Assembly (NCBI RefSeq): GCF_014638355.1
Contig: NZ_BMFK01000001.1
Location: 1,255,160 to 1,319,159, forward strand
Direction of reading: 5' to 3'
DNA length: 64,000 bases
Source: Priestia taiwanensis
Lineage (GTDB): Bacteria > Bacillota > Bacilli > Bacillales > Bacillaceae_G
The notes under the pieces were generated by a model that did no database searches, was not told where the DNA came from, and worked only from the letters and a program-made list of their open reading frames with translations. Positions 55,486-64,000 of this stretch are shown piece by piece; positions within the stretch are counted from its first letter, which is position 1; the number at the start of each line of letters is the position of its first letter. Made by a program: the position numbers and the translations under genes.

Positions 55486-57222
55486 TTATAACAACTCCTT
55501 GCTATCGTTATATACTTGTTTTGGTAAGAATGGATTTCCATCGTACTTTAACAATGACTTAATCTTGTCTACGTACCCAAGATTCATTTTCATAATATTT
55601 GCTAACTGTCCAGTTGCATTGTTCTCTAGTACAATAACATGCTTAGCCTTTTCGATTAATGGTTTCATTTCATCACTTGGGAACGGGTGAAGTAAACGAA
55701 CATGTGCATGGTTTACTTTGTAGCCGTCTTCCTCAAATTGAACCATTGCTTCTTCAATTGCACCTCTCGTTGAGTTAAATCCAACGAATAAGATGTCAGC
55801 ATCTTCATGCGGAGCATTTTTATAAACAGGTGTATTGAAATTAATATTATCTAACTTGCGCATACGCTTATCCATCTGATCTTTACGATTTGTTGGAGAC
55901 TCAGATGGTTTACCAGTTTCTGCGTGCTCTACACCTGTTACGTGGTGAATACCATTCTTCATACCCGGAATAACACGTGGCGATACACCATCTTCTGTTA
56001 CTTCATAACGTTGGAAGTACTCTTTATTTTCTGATTCTGGGATTTCAACATTTAAGTCTAACTTACCTCGGCGGATTTCAATACGGTCGTACTGTAATGG
56101 TTCTACCGTTTGCTTACCTAGTGATAACTGTAAGTCTGTTAAGACAATAACAGGTACTTGGTATTCTTCTGCAATATTAAATGCATCTACCATATCATAA
56201 AAGGCTTCTTCTACTGTACTCGGAGCCATTACCACTTTCGGAATTTCACCGTGCGTACCGTAAATCATTGCCATTAAGTCTGATTGTTCTTGCTTCGTCG
56301 GAAGTCCTGTACTTGGTCCACCACGTTGCGTATCAACGATAACTAATGGTGTCTCTGTAATACCAGAAAGACCAATAGCTTCCATCATTAACGAAAGTCC
56401 TGGTCCAGCCGAAGCTGTTAACGTACGAACACCTGCGTAGTTAGCACCAATTGCCATTGTACATGCCGCAATTTCATCTTCTGTTTGGATGACTGCTCCA
56501 CCAACAGCAGGTAGTTTCTTAATTAAATATTCCATGATCTCAGATGCAGGAGTGATTGGATAAGCTGGCATGAATCTCGCCCCTCCAGCTAATGAACCTA
56601 ATGCAATTGCATCATTACCGATCATATACATACGTTTCTTGCCATCAGCTTTATCAAGCTGCATAACAGACTCGTCCTTAAGGAGTTCTTTAATATGTAA
56701 CATACCTTGCTTAATTGCTTCCATGTTCTTCTCGACGATTTGTTGTCCTTTACGACCAAAAATCTCATCTACTACACTTTGGAATACAGAAATATCAAGA
56801 TCTAATACAGCACTTGATGCCCCTACAGCCACCATGTTCTTCATGAGTGATGTACCTAGATCTGTTGCAATACCTGTAAATGGTACTACATACAATGTTA
56901 CATCTGTTCCCTCAGGAATTGTTGGATTGAATTTCTCATCTGCAATCACAACCCCACCAGGTCTTAACTCATGGAAGTTCAAATCGATTGTTTCCTGGTC
57001 GAAAGCGACTAAAATATCAAGATCATCTGAGATTGCTCGTACTTGTGTTGTACTTACGCGAATTTTGTTGTTCGTATGCCCACCTTTAATACGTGAAGAA
57101 AAGTGGCGATACCCGTATAAGTAGTATCCCAATCTATTAAGAGCAACTGAGAAAATCTCACCTGTACTCTCAATACCTTCACCTTGCTGACCTCCAACTT
57201 TCCACGACAGTTGACTAACCAT
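55486..57222 (-). CDS. korA: 2-oxoacid:ferredoxin oxidoreductase alpha subunit with fused gamma domain
   Basis: 578 residues. The N-terminal 190 residues are the gamma domain ('KVGGQQGEGIESTGEIFS'); the rest is the alpha domain with 'PAYPITPASEIMEYL' and 'GANYAGVRTLTASAGPGLSL', and a C-terminal transketolase-like domain. The fused gamma-alpha layout is common for KorA in Firmicutes and Actinobacteria. The ATG at 57222 follows GGGGTGTAGGAG. Forms one operon with korB. Confidence 0.94.
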   Translation of the reverse strand: MVSQLSWKVGGQQGEGIESTGEIFSVALNRLGYYLYGYRHFSSRIKGGHTNNKIRVSTTQVRAISDDLDILVAFDQETIDLNFHELRPGGVVIADEKFNPTIPEGTDVTLYVVPFTGIATDLGTSLMKNMVAVGASSAVLDLDISVFQSVVDEIFGRKGQQIVEKNMEAIKQGMLHIKELLKDESVMQLDKADGKKRMYMIGNDAIALGSLAGGARFMPAYPITPASEIMEYLIKKLPAVGGAVIQTEDEIAACTMAIGANYAGVRTLTASAGPGLSLMMEAIGLSGITETPLVIVDTQRGGPSTGLPTKQEQSDLMAMIYGTHGEIPKVVMAPSTVEEAFYDMVDAFNIAEEYQVPVIVLTDLQLSLGKQTVEPLQYDRIEIRRGKLDLNVEIPESENKEYFQRYEVTEDGVSPRVIPGMKNGIHHVTGVEHAETGKPSESPTNRKDQMDKRMRKLDNINFNTPVYKNAPHEDADILFVGFNSTRGAIEEAMVQFEEDGYKVNHAHVRLLHPFPSDEMKPLIEKAKHVIVLENNATGQLANIMKMNLGYVDKIKSLLKYDGNPFLPKQVYNDSKELL

Positions 57223-57600
57223 CTCCTACACCCCTTTTAATCTTGTACACTTATGCATCTAGTATCATTTGTGCTACGTATAAAAGCAGCAACTACCATA
57301 GTGACTACTACCCTTTCGCCGAACGATAAGCAGTTTAGTAGGACCTTTTTACACTAACCCTGATGATAGAGCGTTCGTTCTAGAGAATTATACCCTTGCT
57401 CATTCCCCCAGTAAAGAACTTATAAGAATTCAAATGAAAAAATCTTCTTCTTATAAGGATAGAGCGCTTGCAATACAGCATTGAATCCCCTTACATACCA
57501 AGTTTATCATATAATGACAAAATATGATAAAGAACTGCTTTATATAAATATATCTTTATCATTAATCATGATATATCTATAAGCAGAAAATTACAATTAT
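57223..57600. other. Intergenic region, 0.38 kb
   Basis: Between the dipeptidase stop and korA. Presumed korAB promoter; no gene or clear riboswitch recognised. Confidence 0.45.
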
Positions 57601-58530
57601 TTAGAACGGAATATGACGAATAAAATTGTAATAACAAAAATTCTTCACTTGTTCGTATGAATAATGTTTCACTAGGCTTTCTATTAAGTAGTAATAATCC
57701 GTATATGATGTCAACCCTTCTGTCATCTCTGTAATACCGTCAAAGTCCGACCCGAAGCCAATTTGATATTCCCCTCCCAGGCTACATATATACTCGATAT
57801 GCCTTAACACATCCGTAATAGATGCTTTTTGTGTATCATTCAAAAACTCAGGAACAAAGGTTATTCCAATTACTCCATCTCTATTCAACAGAGCTCGAAT
57901 TTGTTCATCTTTCAAATTACGCTGATGCTTGCATAGTGTATAAGCATTTGAATGAGAAGCAATTGGATACAGTGCTTTCTCCATTACATCCCAAAATCCT
58001 CTTTCATGGAGATGAGAGACGTCCGTCCACAGTCGATATACATTATGCTGATTAACAACTTTTTCTCCAAATAAACTTAAACCTGCTCCCCTCGATTCAC
58101 GTACCCCATCTGCTACCGCATTCCCATAATTCCACGTTAATCCAACAGCACGCACACCTAGTTGATACAACGTACGTAACCTTACTAAACTGCTACCAAT
58201 CGCATCACATCCTTCTAACGTTAACACAACACCTATTTCCTCTTTCTTTAATCTTGCGATATCTTCTTTACACAAAATAAGCTTTATATCACGATGCTTC
58301 TGGAGGATTTCCCGATAGAAAATATCAATCATCTCTAAACAAACGTCAAAGCGATGCTCTTGTCTTACATGCTCAGGAATATACAATGCCATACACTGTA
58401 CTTTTCCATTTGTTTTCTTTAATTTCTCATATGTGACATGCAAGTCAGTGCTATGTTGAAAGGAAGTATTCTTCTTGAGCCACATTTTATATAATACATC
58501 ACAATGCGCATCGAAAATAGGGATACTCAT
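57601..58530 (-). CDS. M19-family membrane-dipeptidase homologue
   Basis: 309 residues, TIM-barrel peptidase of the renal dipeptidase family (PF01244). Metal ligands are visible as 'FDAHCDVLYKM' (HxD), 'LEGCDAIGSS' (bridging Glu), 'IASHSNAYTLC' (His) and 'GFGSDFDGI' (Asp). The family cleaves dipeptides, including D-amino acid-containing ones. No signal peptide, so cytosolic. It sits between spoVS and korAB, a place it does not hold in B. subtilis. Confidence 0.9.
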   Translation of the reverse strand: MSIPIFDAHCDVLYKMWLKKNTSFQHSTDLHVTYEKLKKTNGKVQCMALYIPEHVRQEHRFDVCLEMIDIFYREILQKHRDIKLILCKEDIARLKKEEIGVVLTLEGCDAIGSSLVRLRTLYQLGVRAVGLTWNYGNAVADGVRESRGAGLSLFGEKVVNQHNVYRLWTDVSHLHERGFWDVMEKALYPIASHSNAYTLCKHQRNLKDEQIRALLNRDGVIGITFVPEFLNDTQKASITDVLRHIEYICSLGGEYQIGFGSDFDGITEMTEGLTSYTDYYYLIESLVKHYSYEQVKNFCYYNFIRHIPF

Positions 58531-58583
58531 TCATTCTCCTCCTCTAAAAGAATGATTCAACATATATCTAGTCCTAAAAAAAT

Positions 58584-58608
58584 AACCTGCTTGCGATGCA
58601 AGCAGGTT
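58584..58608 (-). terminator. spoVS terminator
   Basis: AACCTGCTTGC and GCAAGCAGGTT form a perfect stem, with a TTATTTTTT run on the minus strand. Confidence 0.9.
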
Positions 58609-58614
58609 TGCTCA

Positions 58615-58875
58615 TTAACGAGGCTCAATAATTAACTTGATAGCTGTTCTCTCTTCGCCATCAATCATGATGTCCGTAAATGCAGGAATACAAATTAAAT
58701 CCACTCCACTAGGTGCGACAAACCCTCTTGCAATCGCTACTGCCTTCACGGCTTGATTTAATGCACCAGCTCCAATAGCTTGAATTTCTGCTGCGCCGCG
58801 TTCACGCAACACACCAGCAAGTGCACCAGCTACAGAGTTAGGGTTCGATTTTGCTGAAACTTTTAATATCTCCAT
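58615..58875 (-). CDS. spoVS: Stage V sporulation protein S
   Basis: 86 residues, full length. 'MEILKVSAKSNPNSVAGALA', 'AIGAGALNQAVKAVAIARG' and 'CIPAFTDIMIDGEERTAIKL' are almost invariant in Bacillus. It is an Alba-like nucleic-acid-binding protein required for late sporulation (coat and cortex assembly). Its ATG follows GAGGAGGAA. Confidence 0.98.
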   Translation of the reverse strand: MEILKVSAKSNPNSVAGALAGVLRERGAAEIQAIGAGALNQAVKAVAIARGFVAPSGVDLICIPAFTDIMIDGEERTAIKLIIEPR

Positions 58876-58988
58876 TCCTAGTTCCTCCTCATTTATAAAA
58901 AGCTATGAATTCTACACTTTACTATATTCACTAGGAAGGAGAGATATTCCTGCTGATTTTTGTTAATTTTTCTAAAAATTTAAAAAAA

Positions 58989-59786
58989 TTACACTTCGAA
59001 TGATAAATGATCATCATTTATCATAATACGCTCAATTTTCGTCGCCTTTCCAGTTTGTGGTGACACATCAATTACAACACCACTTAACTGCGTACGACCA
59101 TCCGTTACTTCAAAACGAACAGGTAAAGACGTTAAGAACCTCTTCAACACTGCTTCTCGTTCTACTCCTAAAATCCCATCGTATGGGCCTGTCATACCAA
59201 CGTCTGTAATATACGCCGTACCCTTAGGTAGAATACGATTATCAGCAGTTTGAACATGTGTATGTGTACCAACAACTGCTGTTACTCGACCATCTAAGTA
59301 CCAGCCCATCGCTTGCTTTTCACTCGTTGCTTCCGCATGAAAATCAACAAAGATAATAGATGTTCGTTTCTCTGCTTCAGCAATTAACTCATCTGCCTTT
59401 TTGAACGGGCAATCAATTGGAGGTAAGAAAGTTCTTCCTTGCAAGTTAATAATAGCTACTTCGACACTGTTACATTTTACATAACAAATTCCACTCCCTG
59501 GTGCCCCTTCAGGGAAATTCGCAGGACGTACTAAATATTTTGCTTGATCAATAAACTCAAACACACCACGGTTATCCCAAGCATGATTACCAAGTGTAAC
59601 AGCTTGTGCACCACATTCTAAGAAGTTACGATATATTGCTTCCGTAATTCCTTTTCCTCCCGCAGCATTTTCGCCATTAATAATCGTAACAGTCGGACCA
59701 TATTTCTTCTTTAATGCTGGCACATAATCTTGAATCATTTTTCTCCCTGGAGAACCTACAACATCTCCAATAAACATTATTCTCAT
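58989..59786 (-). CDS. ymdB: YmdB metallophosphoesterase (2',3'-cyclic nucleotide phosphodiesterase)
   Basis: 265 residues. Calcineurin-like metal ligands in 'FIGDVVGSPGRKM', 'INGENAAGG', 'TLGNHAWDN', 'VDFHAEATSEK' and 'VVGTHTHVQTAD'. In B. subtilis YmdB controls biofilm and nanotube-related programmes. It is downstream of rny with about 120 bp and a terminator between, so it may have its own promoter. Confidence 0.95.
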   Translation of the reverse strand: MRIMFIGDVVGSPGRKMIQDYVPALKKKYGPTVTIINGENAAGGKGITEAIYRNFLECGAQAVTLGNHAWDNRGVFEFIDQAKYLVRPANFPEGAPGSGICYVKCNSVEVAIINLQGRTFLPPIDCPFKKADELIAEAEKRTSIIFVDFHAEATSEKQAMGWYLDGRVTAVVGTHTHVQTADNRILPKGTAYITDVGMTGPYDGILGVEREAVLKRFLTSLPVRFEVTDGRTQLSGVVIDVSPQTGKATKIERIMINDDHLSFEV

Positions 59787-59887
59787 TTCTTAACTATCCT
59801 CTCTATTACTCATCACTGTGTAACGCTTATTTTATCCTACATGAACAACACGTACTCTCTTATTTATAAACGAGAGTACATCGAAAA

Positions 59888-59917
59888 AAAATAAAGTGGC
59901 TATCGCCACTTTATTTT
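59888..59917 (-). terminator. rny terminator overlapping its stop codon
   Basis: AAAATAAAGTGGC and GCCACTTTATTTT form a perfect 13-bp stem with loop TATC; the TAA of rny is inside the stem's first arm (minus strand). Confidence 0.9.
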
Positions 59918-61476
59918 GCATATTCTACCGCACGAGTTTCACGAATAACCGTTACTTTAATATGTCCCGGATAATCCAGCTCATTCTCAATACGTTTACG
60001 AATATCACGCGCTAATCGATGCGCATCTAAATCATCAATTGTATCAGGTTTCACCATAATACGTACTTCACGTCCTGCTTGAATAGCAAATGATTTCTCT
60101 ACTCCTTCATAAGATTCAGAGATTTCTTCTAACTTTTCAAGACGGCGAATATAATTCTCTAACGTCTCACTTCTTGCTCCTGGTCTTGCTGCAGATAAAG
60201 CATCTGCTGCTGCAACCAATACAGCAATGATTGACTTCGGCTCTGTATCGCCATGATGTGAAGCAATACTATTAATAACAACCGGATGTTCTTTATACTT
60301 CGTTGCTAATTCAACACCAATTTCAACGTGACTACCTTCTACTTCATGGTCAATCGCTTTACCGATATCATGAAGTAATCCAGCACGACGAGCTAACTTC
60401 TCATCTTCACCTAGTTCAGCAGCCATTAAACCTGCTAAATAAGCAACTTCCATAGAGTGTTTCAATACGTTTTGACCATAACTCGTTCTAAATTTAAGAC
60501 GTCCTAAAATTTTAATAAGATCTGGATGAATACCATGAACACCTACTTCGAAAGTTGTTTGTTCTCCAACTTCACGAATATACTCGTCAACTTCACGTCG
60601 TGATTTCTCTACCATTTCTTCAATACGCGCAGGATGGATACGTCCATCTTGTACAAGCTTGTCTAATGCAAGACGAGCTGTTTCACGTCGAATTGGATCG
60701 AAACCGGATAGAATTACTGCCTCAGGTGTATCATCGATAATTAAATCGATACCTGTTAACGTTTCTAATGTACGTATATTACGCCCTTCACGGCCGATAA
60801 TTCGACCCTTCATTTCATCATTTGGTAAATTAACAACAGAGACTGTTGTTTCTGCCACATGATCTGCTGCACAGCGCTGAATAGCTAATGACAAGATTTC
60901 TTTCGCCTTCTTGTCCGCTTCTTCTTTCGCGCGTGTTTCTGTTTCTTTCATTAGTAAAGCCGTTTCGTGTGATAACTCATTCTCTACTCGTTCAAGAATA
61001 ATATGTTTCGCTTGTTCACGACTTAAACTTGAGATGCGTTCTAGCTCTTCTTGTTGTTTGCAAATCATCTCATCCACTTTGCTTTCCAACTTTTCAATCT
61101 GCTGTTGTTTTAACGTTATAGAATCATCCCTCTTATCAAGCTGAAGCTCTCGCTTATCAACTTGCTCATTCTTGCGATCAAGGTTCTCTTCTTTTTGCAT
61201 TAAGCGATTTTCTTGTTTTTGTAACTCATTTCTTCGGTTACGAACTTCGGATTCTGCATCTGTACGAAGTTTATGAATTTCATCCTTCGCCTCAAGCAAA
61301 GCTTCCTTTTTTACAGCTTCGCCATCGCGCTTTGCATCTGCAAGGATTTGTTTTGCTGCATTTTCAGCTCCACCAATCTTAGCTTCTGCAATGGATTTAC
61401 GAACAAGAAATCCAACAAATCCACCAATAATACTGGCAAGCAAAATGGAGATGATAGCTACAGGTACTGACGACAT
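59911..61476 (-). CDS. rny: Ribonuclease Y
   Basis: 521 residues. An N-terminal membrane anchor (about 4-24), a long coiled coil (about 30-200, '[20 protein letters not shown]'), KH domain with '[15 protein letters not shown]' (about 215) and HD domain with '[10 protein letters not shown]' (about 370). It is the main endoribonuclease initiating mRNA decay and processing. Its specificity factor complex includes RicA, encoded about 10 kb downstream in this window. Confidence 0.98.
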   Translation of the reverse strand: MSSVPVAIISILLASIIGGFVGFLVRKSIAEAKIGGAENAAKQILADAKRDGEAVKKEALLEAKDEIHKLRTDAESEVRNRRNELQKQENRLMQKEENLDRKNEQVDKRELQLDKRDDSITLKQQQIEKLESKVDEMICKQQEELERISSLSREQAKHIILERVENELSHETALLMKETETRAKEEADKKAKEILSLAIQRCAADHVAETTVSVVNLPNDEMKGRIIGREGRNIRTLETLTGIDLIIDDTPEAVILSGFDPIRRETARLALDKLVQDGRIHPARIEEMVEKSRREVDEYIREVGEQTTFEVGVHGIHPDLIKILGRLKFRTSYGQNVLKHSMEVAYLAGLMAAELGEDEKLARRAGLLHDIGKAIDHEVEGSHVEIGVELATKYKEHPVVINSIASHHGDTEPKSIIAVLVAAADALSAARPGARSETLENYIRRLEKLEEISESYEGVEKSFAIQAGREVRIMVKPDTIDDLDAHRLARDIRKRIENELDYPGHIKVTVIRETRAVEYAK

Positions 61477-61838
61477 ATTTCCACCTCCTCTTGCTACGAT
61501 TATCTACTCTGTTTCATAGGCATGTACATTGTTCAATATACAAGCATGTTAACTTTTTTGTATTCTAAACTCATTTAGATTAAGAATATACATTCTAATT
61601 GTAAATGCCACATTTTTTATTGTCAAGAGTTGGAATCCTTACTTTACACTTTATTATTGACTTTCTAATGTCATATACACTATTTCCCTATAAAAACACC
61701 TGACTAATGAATTGTTTGTACACGAAGAGTAGACGTTTTCCTGTATAGTAAAAAGAGCTTCCTTATATAATGTCGACGAGACACTACAAAGAGAAGCTCC
61801 TTGCTTATCCGTCAACATAAGCTAAACGGATACTATTC
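61477..61838. other. recA-rny intergenic region
   Basis: 0.36 kb holding the rny promoter and ribosome binding site (GAGGAGGTGG) and, near 61752-61799, a loose GAGCTTC/GAAGCTC inverted repeat that may end recA transcripts. In B. subtilis pbpX lies here; it is absent. Confidence 0.5.
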
Positions 61839-62873
61839 TTATAATTCTTCCTCTACTTGCTCTTCTACAATGACTTTATTTGATTCATCATCTAAGCCGT
61901 AGTGGTCACGAATTTCTTGTTGAATCATTAAACGAATATCTTCATTCTCTTTTAAGAATTGTTTCGCATTTTCTCTTCCTTGACCTAAGCGCTCTTCATG
62001 ATAAGAATACCATGAACCACTCTTTTGGACGATATCTAGTTCTGAACCGATATCAAGGATTTCACCTTCACGTGAAATTCCCTCTCCGTACATGATATCA
62101 ACTTCTGCAACACGGAATGGTGGAGCTACTTTGTTCTTTACTACTTTAACCTTCGTCTTGTTACCTACAATATCATTTCCTTGCTTTAATTGTTCAGCAC
62201 GACGTACTTCTAAACGAATTGTAGAATAGAACTTCAGTGCACGACCACCTGGTGTTGTTTCAGGGTTTCCGAACATTACGCCGACTTTTTCACGAATTTG
62301 GTTAATGAAAATAGCAATTGTATTCGACTTGTTAATCGCACCTGATAATTTACGTAACGCTTGTGACATTAAACGTGCTTGAAGACCGACGTGTGAATCA
62401 CCCATATCCCCTTCAATCTCCGCTTTTGGCACTAATGCCGCAACAGAGTCAATAACAATAATATCTACTGCGCCACTTCGAACAAGTGCCTCAGCAATTT
62501 CTAACCCTTGCTCACCTGTATCTGGTTGAGAAAGAAGTAACTCATCAATGTTAACGCCTAATTTTTGTGCGTATACTGGATCTAAAGCATGCTCCGCATC
62601 GATGAATGCAGCTTGTCCACCTTGGGCTTGCACTTCTGCAATCGCATGAAGAGAAACCGTTGTTTTACCAGAAGACTCTGGTCCATATACTTCTAAAATT
62701 CTTCCGCGCGGATAACCGCCAACTCCTAATGCTATATCTAACGCTAATGAACCACTTGGCACAGTAGAAATTTTACGCTCTGACTGTTCCCCCAGTTTCA
62801 TAACCGAACCTTTACCGAATTGTTTCTCAATTTGTTTTAACGCCATATCTAAAGCAGCTTGTCTATCGCTCAC
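61839..62873 (-). CDS. recA: Recombinase A
   Basis: 344 residues. Walker A '[10 protein letters not shown]' (about residue 66), Walker B '[10 protein letters not shown]', loop L1/L2 '[10 protein letters not shown]' and '[13 protein letters not shown]'. The C-terminal tail is acidic (VEEQVEEEL). Catalyses strand exchange and stimulates LexA self-cleavage. The start is a GTG (SDRQAAL follows), eight bases after AAAGGAGG. A LexA-type box lies 69 bases upstream. Confidence 0.99.
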   Translation of the reverse strand: MSDRQAALDMALKQIEKQFGKGSVMKLGEQSERKISTVPSGSLALDIALGVGGYPRGRILEVYGPESSGKTTVSLHAIAEVQAQGGQAAFIDAEHALDPVYAQKLGVNIDELLLSQPDTGEQGLEIAEALVRSGAVDIIVIDSVAALVPKAEIEGDMGDSHVGLQARLMSQALRKLSGAINKSNTIAIFINQIREKVGVMFGNPETTPGGRALKFYSTIRLEVRRAEQLKQGNDIVGNKTKVKVVKNKVAPPFRVAEVDIMYGEGISREGEILDIGSELDIVQKSGSWYSYHEERLGQGRENAKQFLKENEDIRLMIQQEIRDHYGLDDESNKVIVEEQVEEEL

Positions 62874-62941
62874 AATATTTCCTCCTTTGTGTTAACCTAT
62901 TAATACTATATCTTTTTTTTACCCATTTGCCAAGTAAAAAT

Positions 62942-62955
62942 CGAACATTTATTCG
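62942..62955. promoter_or_regulatory. LexA (DinR) SOS box upstream of recA
   Basis: CGAACATTTATTCG matches the Bacillus SOS consensus CGAAC-NNNN-GTTCG with one change (A for the first G of the second arm). It lies in the recA promoter region, as expected for SOS induction. Confidence 0.85.
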
Positions 62956-63039
62956 ATTATTTTTCCACACCTATTTTCGCCATTTTTTCATTTTCCTATA
63001 CGAAACATCGATTTTCCTCATAAAAAAATACAAGAAAAA

Positions 63040-63072
63040 GAAAACTAGAAGATCCTCACTCTTCTAGTTTTC
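63040..63072 (-). terminator. cinA terminator overlapping its stop codon
   Basis: GAAAACTAGAAGA and TCTTCTAGTTTTC form a perfect 13-bp stem; the TGA of cinA is in the loop region. A TTTTTCTTG tract follows on the minus strand. It separates cinA from recA. Confidence 0.85.
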
Positions 63073-64000
63073 TCAATATATGATAGAGACCGTGCTTAAC
63101 AGCCCTCAATTTAATCTGCTCTCTTGTTCCAGCTATTTTTAACGAATGTACAACTTCTTCTTTCCCTTGTACAGAGATACCTATAAAGACTGTGCCTACT
63201 GGTTTCCCTTCAACCGAAGTAGGACCAGCTATACCTGTAAAACTAATACCTACTGTCGTATTAAATTGCTCACGTACATTTTTTGCTAAATATGCCGCAC
63301 ACCTTTCACTTACAGCACCGTCATGTTCCAGAACCTCTTTTGGTACATGTAACAATTGTTCTTTGCTTTCATTTGAGTAACAAACAATGCCACCTTTATA
63401 AATAGATGAAACACCACTATAGGCTGTAACACTATCTCCAAATAATCCACCCGTTAGACTTTCTGCGCTAGCTAGTGTATATCCACGTTGCTGTAGTAAC
63501 TCAATAACCTTACTAGCTAACGTCTCATCGTTATACCCATATACATACGTGCCAACACGTTCTCGAATTTGCTGCTCCATCTCTTCCAATAGATGGTTCG
63601 CTTCATCTTCTAACTTATGTTTCGCTGTTAATCGAATTGTTACTTCTCCATCACCAGCTAAAGGAGCAATTGTCGGATTCGTTTGCTCCTTAATAAGATC
63701 TAATAAAGCTGTTTCTAACGCCGCTTCACCAATCCCAAAAAAGCGCAGTACTTTTGAACGAATATACCCATCTGTTGCATATGTTTGCATGAAATAGTCT
63801 CGAACTTGATCAAACATTGGTATCATTTCTTTTGGCGGACCAGGAAGAAGGATAAATAGCGTCCCATTCACTTCTTTGGCCATTCCTGGAGCCATGCCGT
63901 GATGGTTCATAAATACAGTTGCCCCATCCAATACTAGCGCTTGCTTCTTATTATTTTCCGTTATTACTCGATTTGTCACTTGAAAAAACGATTCAATGGA
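63056..64000 (-). CDS. cinA: CinA (competence/damage-inducible protein), 3' part
   Basis: 314 codons are visible and the frame runs off the window end ('SIESFFQVTNRV' continues upstream of the apparent GTG at 63979). The visible part covers the end of the MoCF-like domain ('LLPGPPKEMIPMFD') and the C-terminal CinA domain (PF02464) with 'ASAESLTGGLFGDSV', 'YKGGIVCYSNESK' and 'GISFTGIAGPTSVEGKPVG'. CinA proteins have NMN deamidase and/or ADP-ribose pyrophosphatase activity. cinA next to recA is the usual Firmicute order. Confidence 0.95.
   Translation of the reverse strand, partial: SIESFFQVTNRVITENNKKQALVLDGATVFMNHHGMAPGMAKEVNGTLFILLPGPPKEMIPMFDQVRDYFMQTYATDGYIRSKVLRFFGIGEAALETALLDLIKEQTNPTIAPLAGDGEVTIRLTAKHKLEDEANHLLEEMEQQIRERVGTYVYGYNDETLASKVIELLQQRGYTLASAESLTGGLFGDSVTAYSGVSSIYKGGIVCYSNESKEQLLHVPKEVLEHDGAVSERCAAYLAKNVREQFNTTVGISFTGIAGPTSVEGKPVGTVFIGISVQGKEEVVHSLKIAGTREQIKLRAVKHGLYHILRKLEE

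Noticed and set aside
57223..57600. Riboswitch or T-box upstream of korA
   Set aside because: No conserved T-box or riboswitch core and no antiterminator pair could be drawn.

Overview
The window is AT-rich chromosomal DNA from a spore-forming Firmicute, almost certainly a member of the Bacillus cereus group. Evidence: spore genes cotE and spoVS; the gene order recA-rny-ymdB-spoVS...tdh-kbl-miaB-ricA-cotE-mutS-mutL known from Bacillus; an IS231-type (IS4 family) insertion sequence; a giant DUF11-repeat protein; and strong AGGAGG-type ribosome binding sites. No tRNA, rRNA or CRISPR array was seen.

Layout. 1-8030 is the 3' part of a giant secreted/surface-type protein built of about 20 DUF11 repeats, followed by a small exported protein. 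9200-16000 holds a serine-type amino acid permease beside an internally deleted L-serine dehydratase remnant, an alpha/beta hydrolase, a YdjM/YfhP-type membrane protein and an APH-family kinase. 16150-26260 is a mosaic accessory island: a prophage XhlA gene, tiny phage/plasmid-like genes, a duplicated small membrane gene with its own conserved leader, a secreted beta-propeller protein, an Rhs-core remnant, an AlkD-like protein, an IS231-type element, a 1.1-kb element with 38-bp Tn3-like inverted repeats carrying a GAP-family membrane protein, and a broken plasmid ParM/ParR partition cassette. 26540-43700 carries accessory metabolism and stress genes: an M29 aminopeptidase, a Nudix hydrolase, a propeptide-less M4 protease, czrA-czcD zinc efflux, a class B PBP behind four BlaI-type operators next to a decayed blaR1, a 3-hydroxyacyl-CoA dehydrogenase with an ArsR-type regulator, a BBE-type FAD oxidoreductase, a VOC protein, a LysE exporter and a secreted protein. 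43790-44205 is a prophage scar ending in an integrase tail.

44287-64000 is conserved core, all on the minus strand: mutL, mutS, cotE, miaB fused in frame to ricA, kbl, tdh, korB, korA, an M19 dipeptidase, spoVS, ymdB, rny, recA and the 3' part of cinA. Functional links are strong. MutS/MutL form one mismatch-repair operon, Tdh/Kbl one threonine-to-glycine operon, and KorA/KorB one enzyme. RicA belongs to the complex that modulates RNase Y, which is encoded 10 kb upstream. A LexA-type box precedes recA.

The most unusual items are the Tn3-like non-autonomous element abutting IS231, the miaB-ricA fusion, the four BlaI-type operators in front of a PBP gene with a dead blaR1, and a 16-bp motif shared by both sides of the ArsR-type gene.
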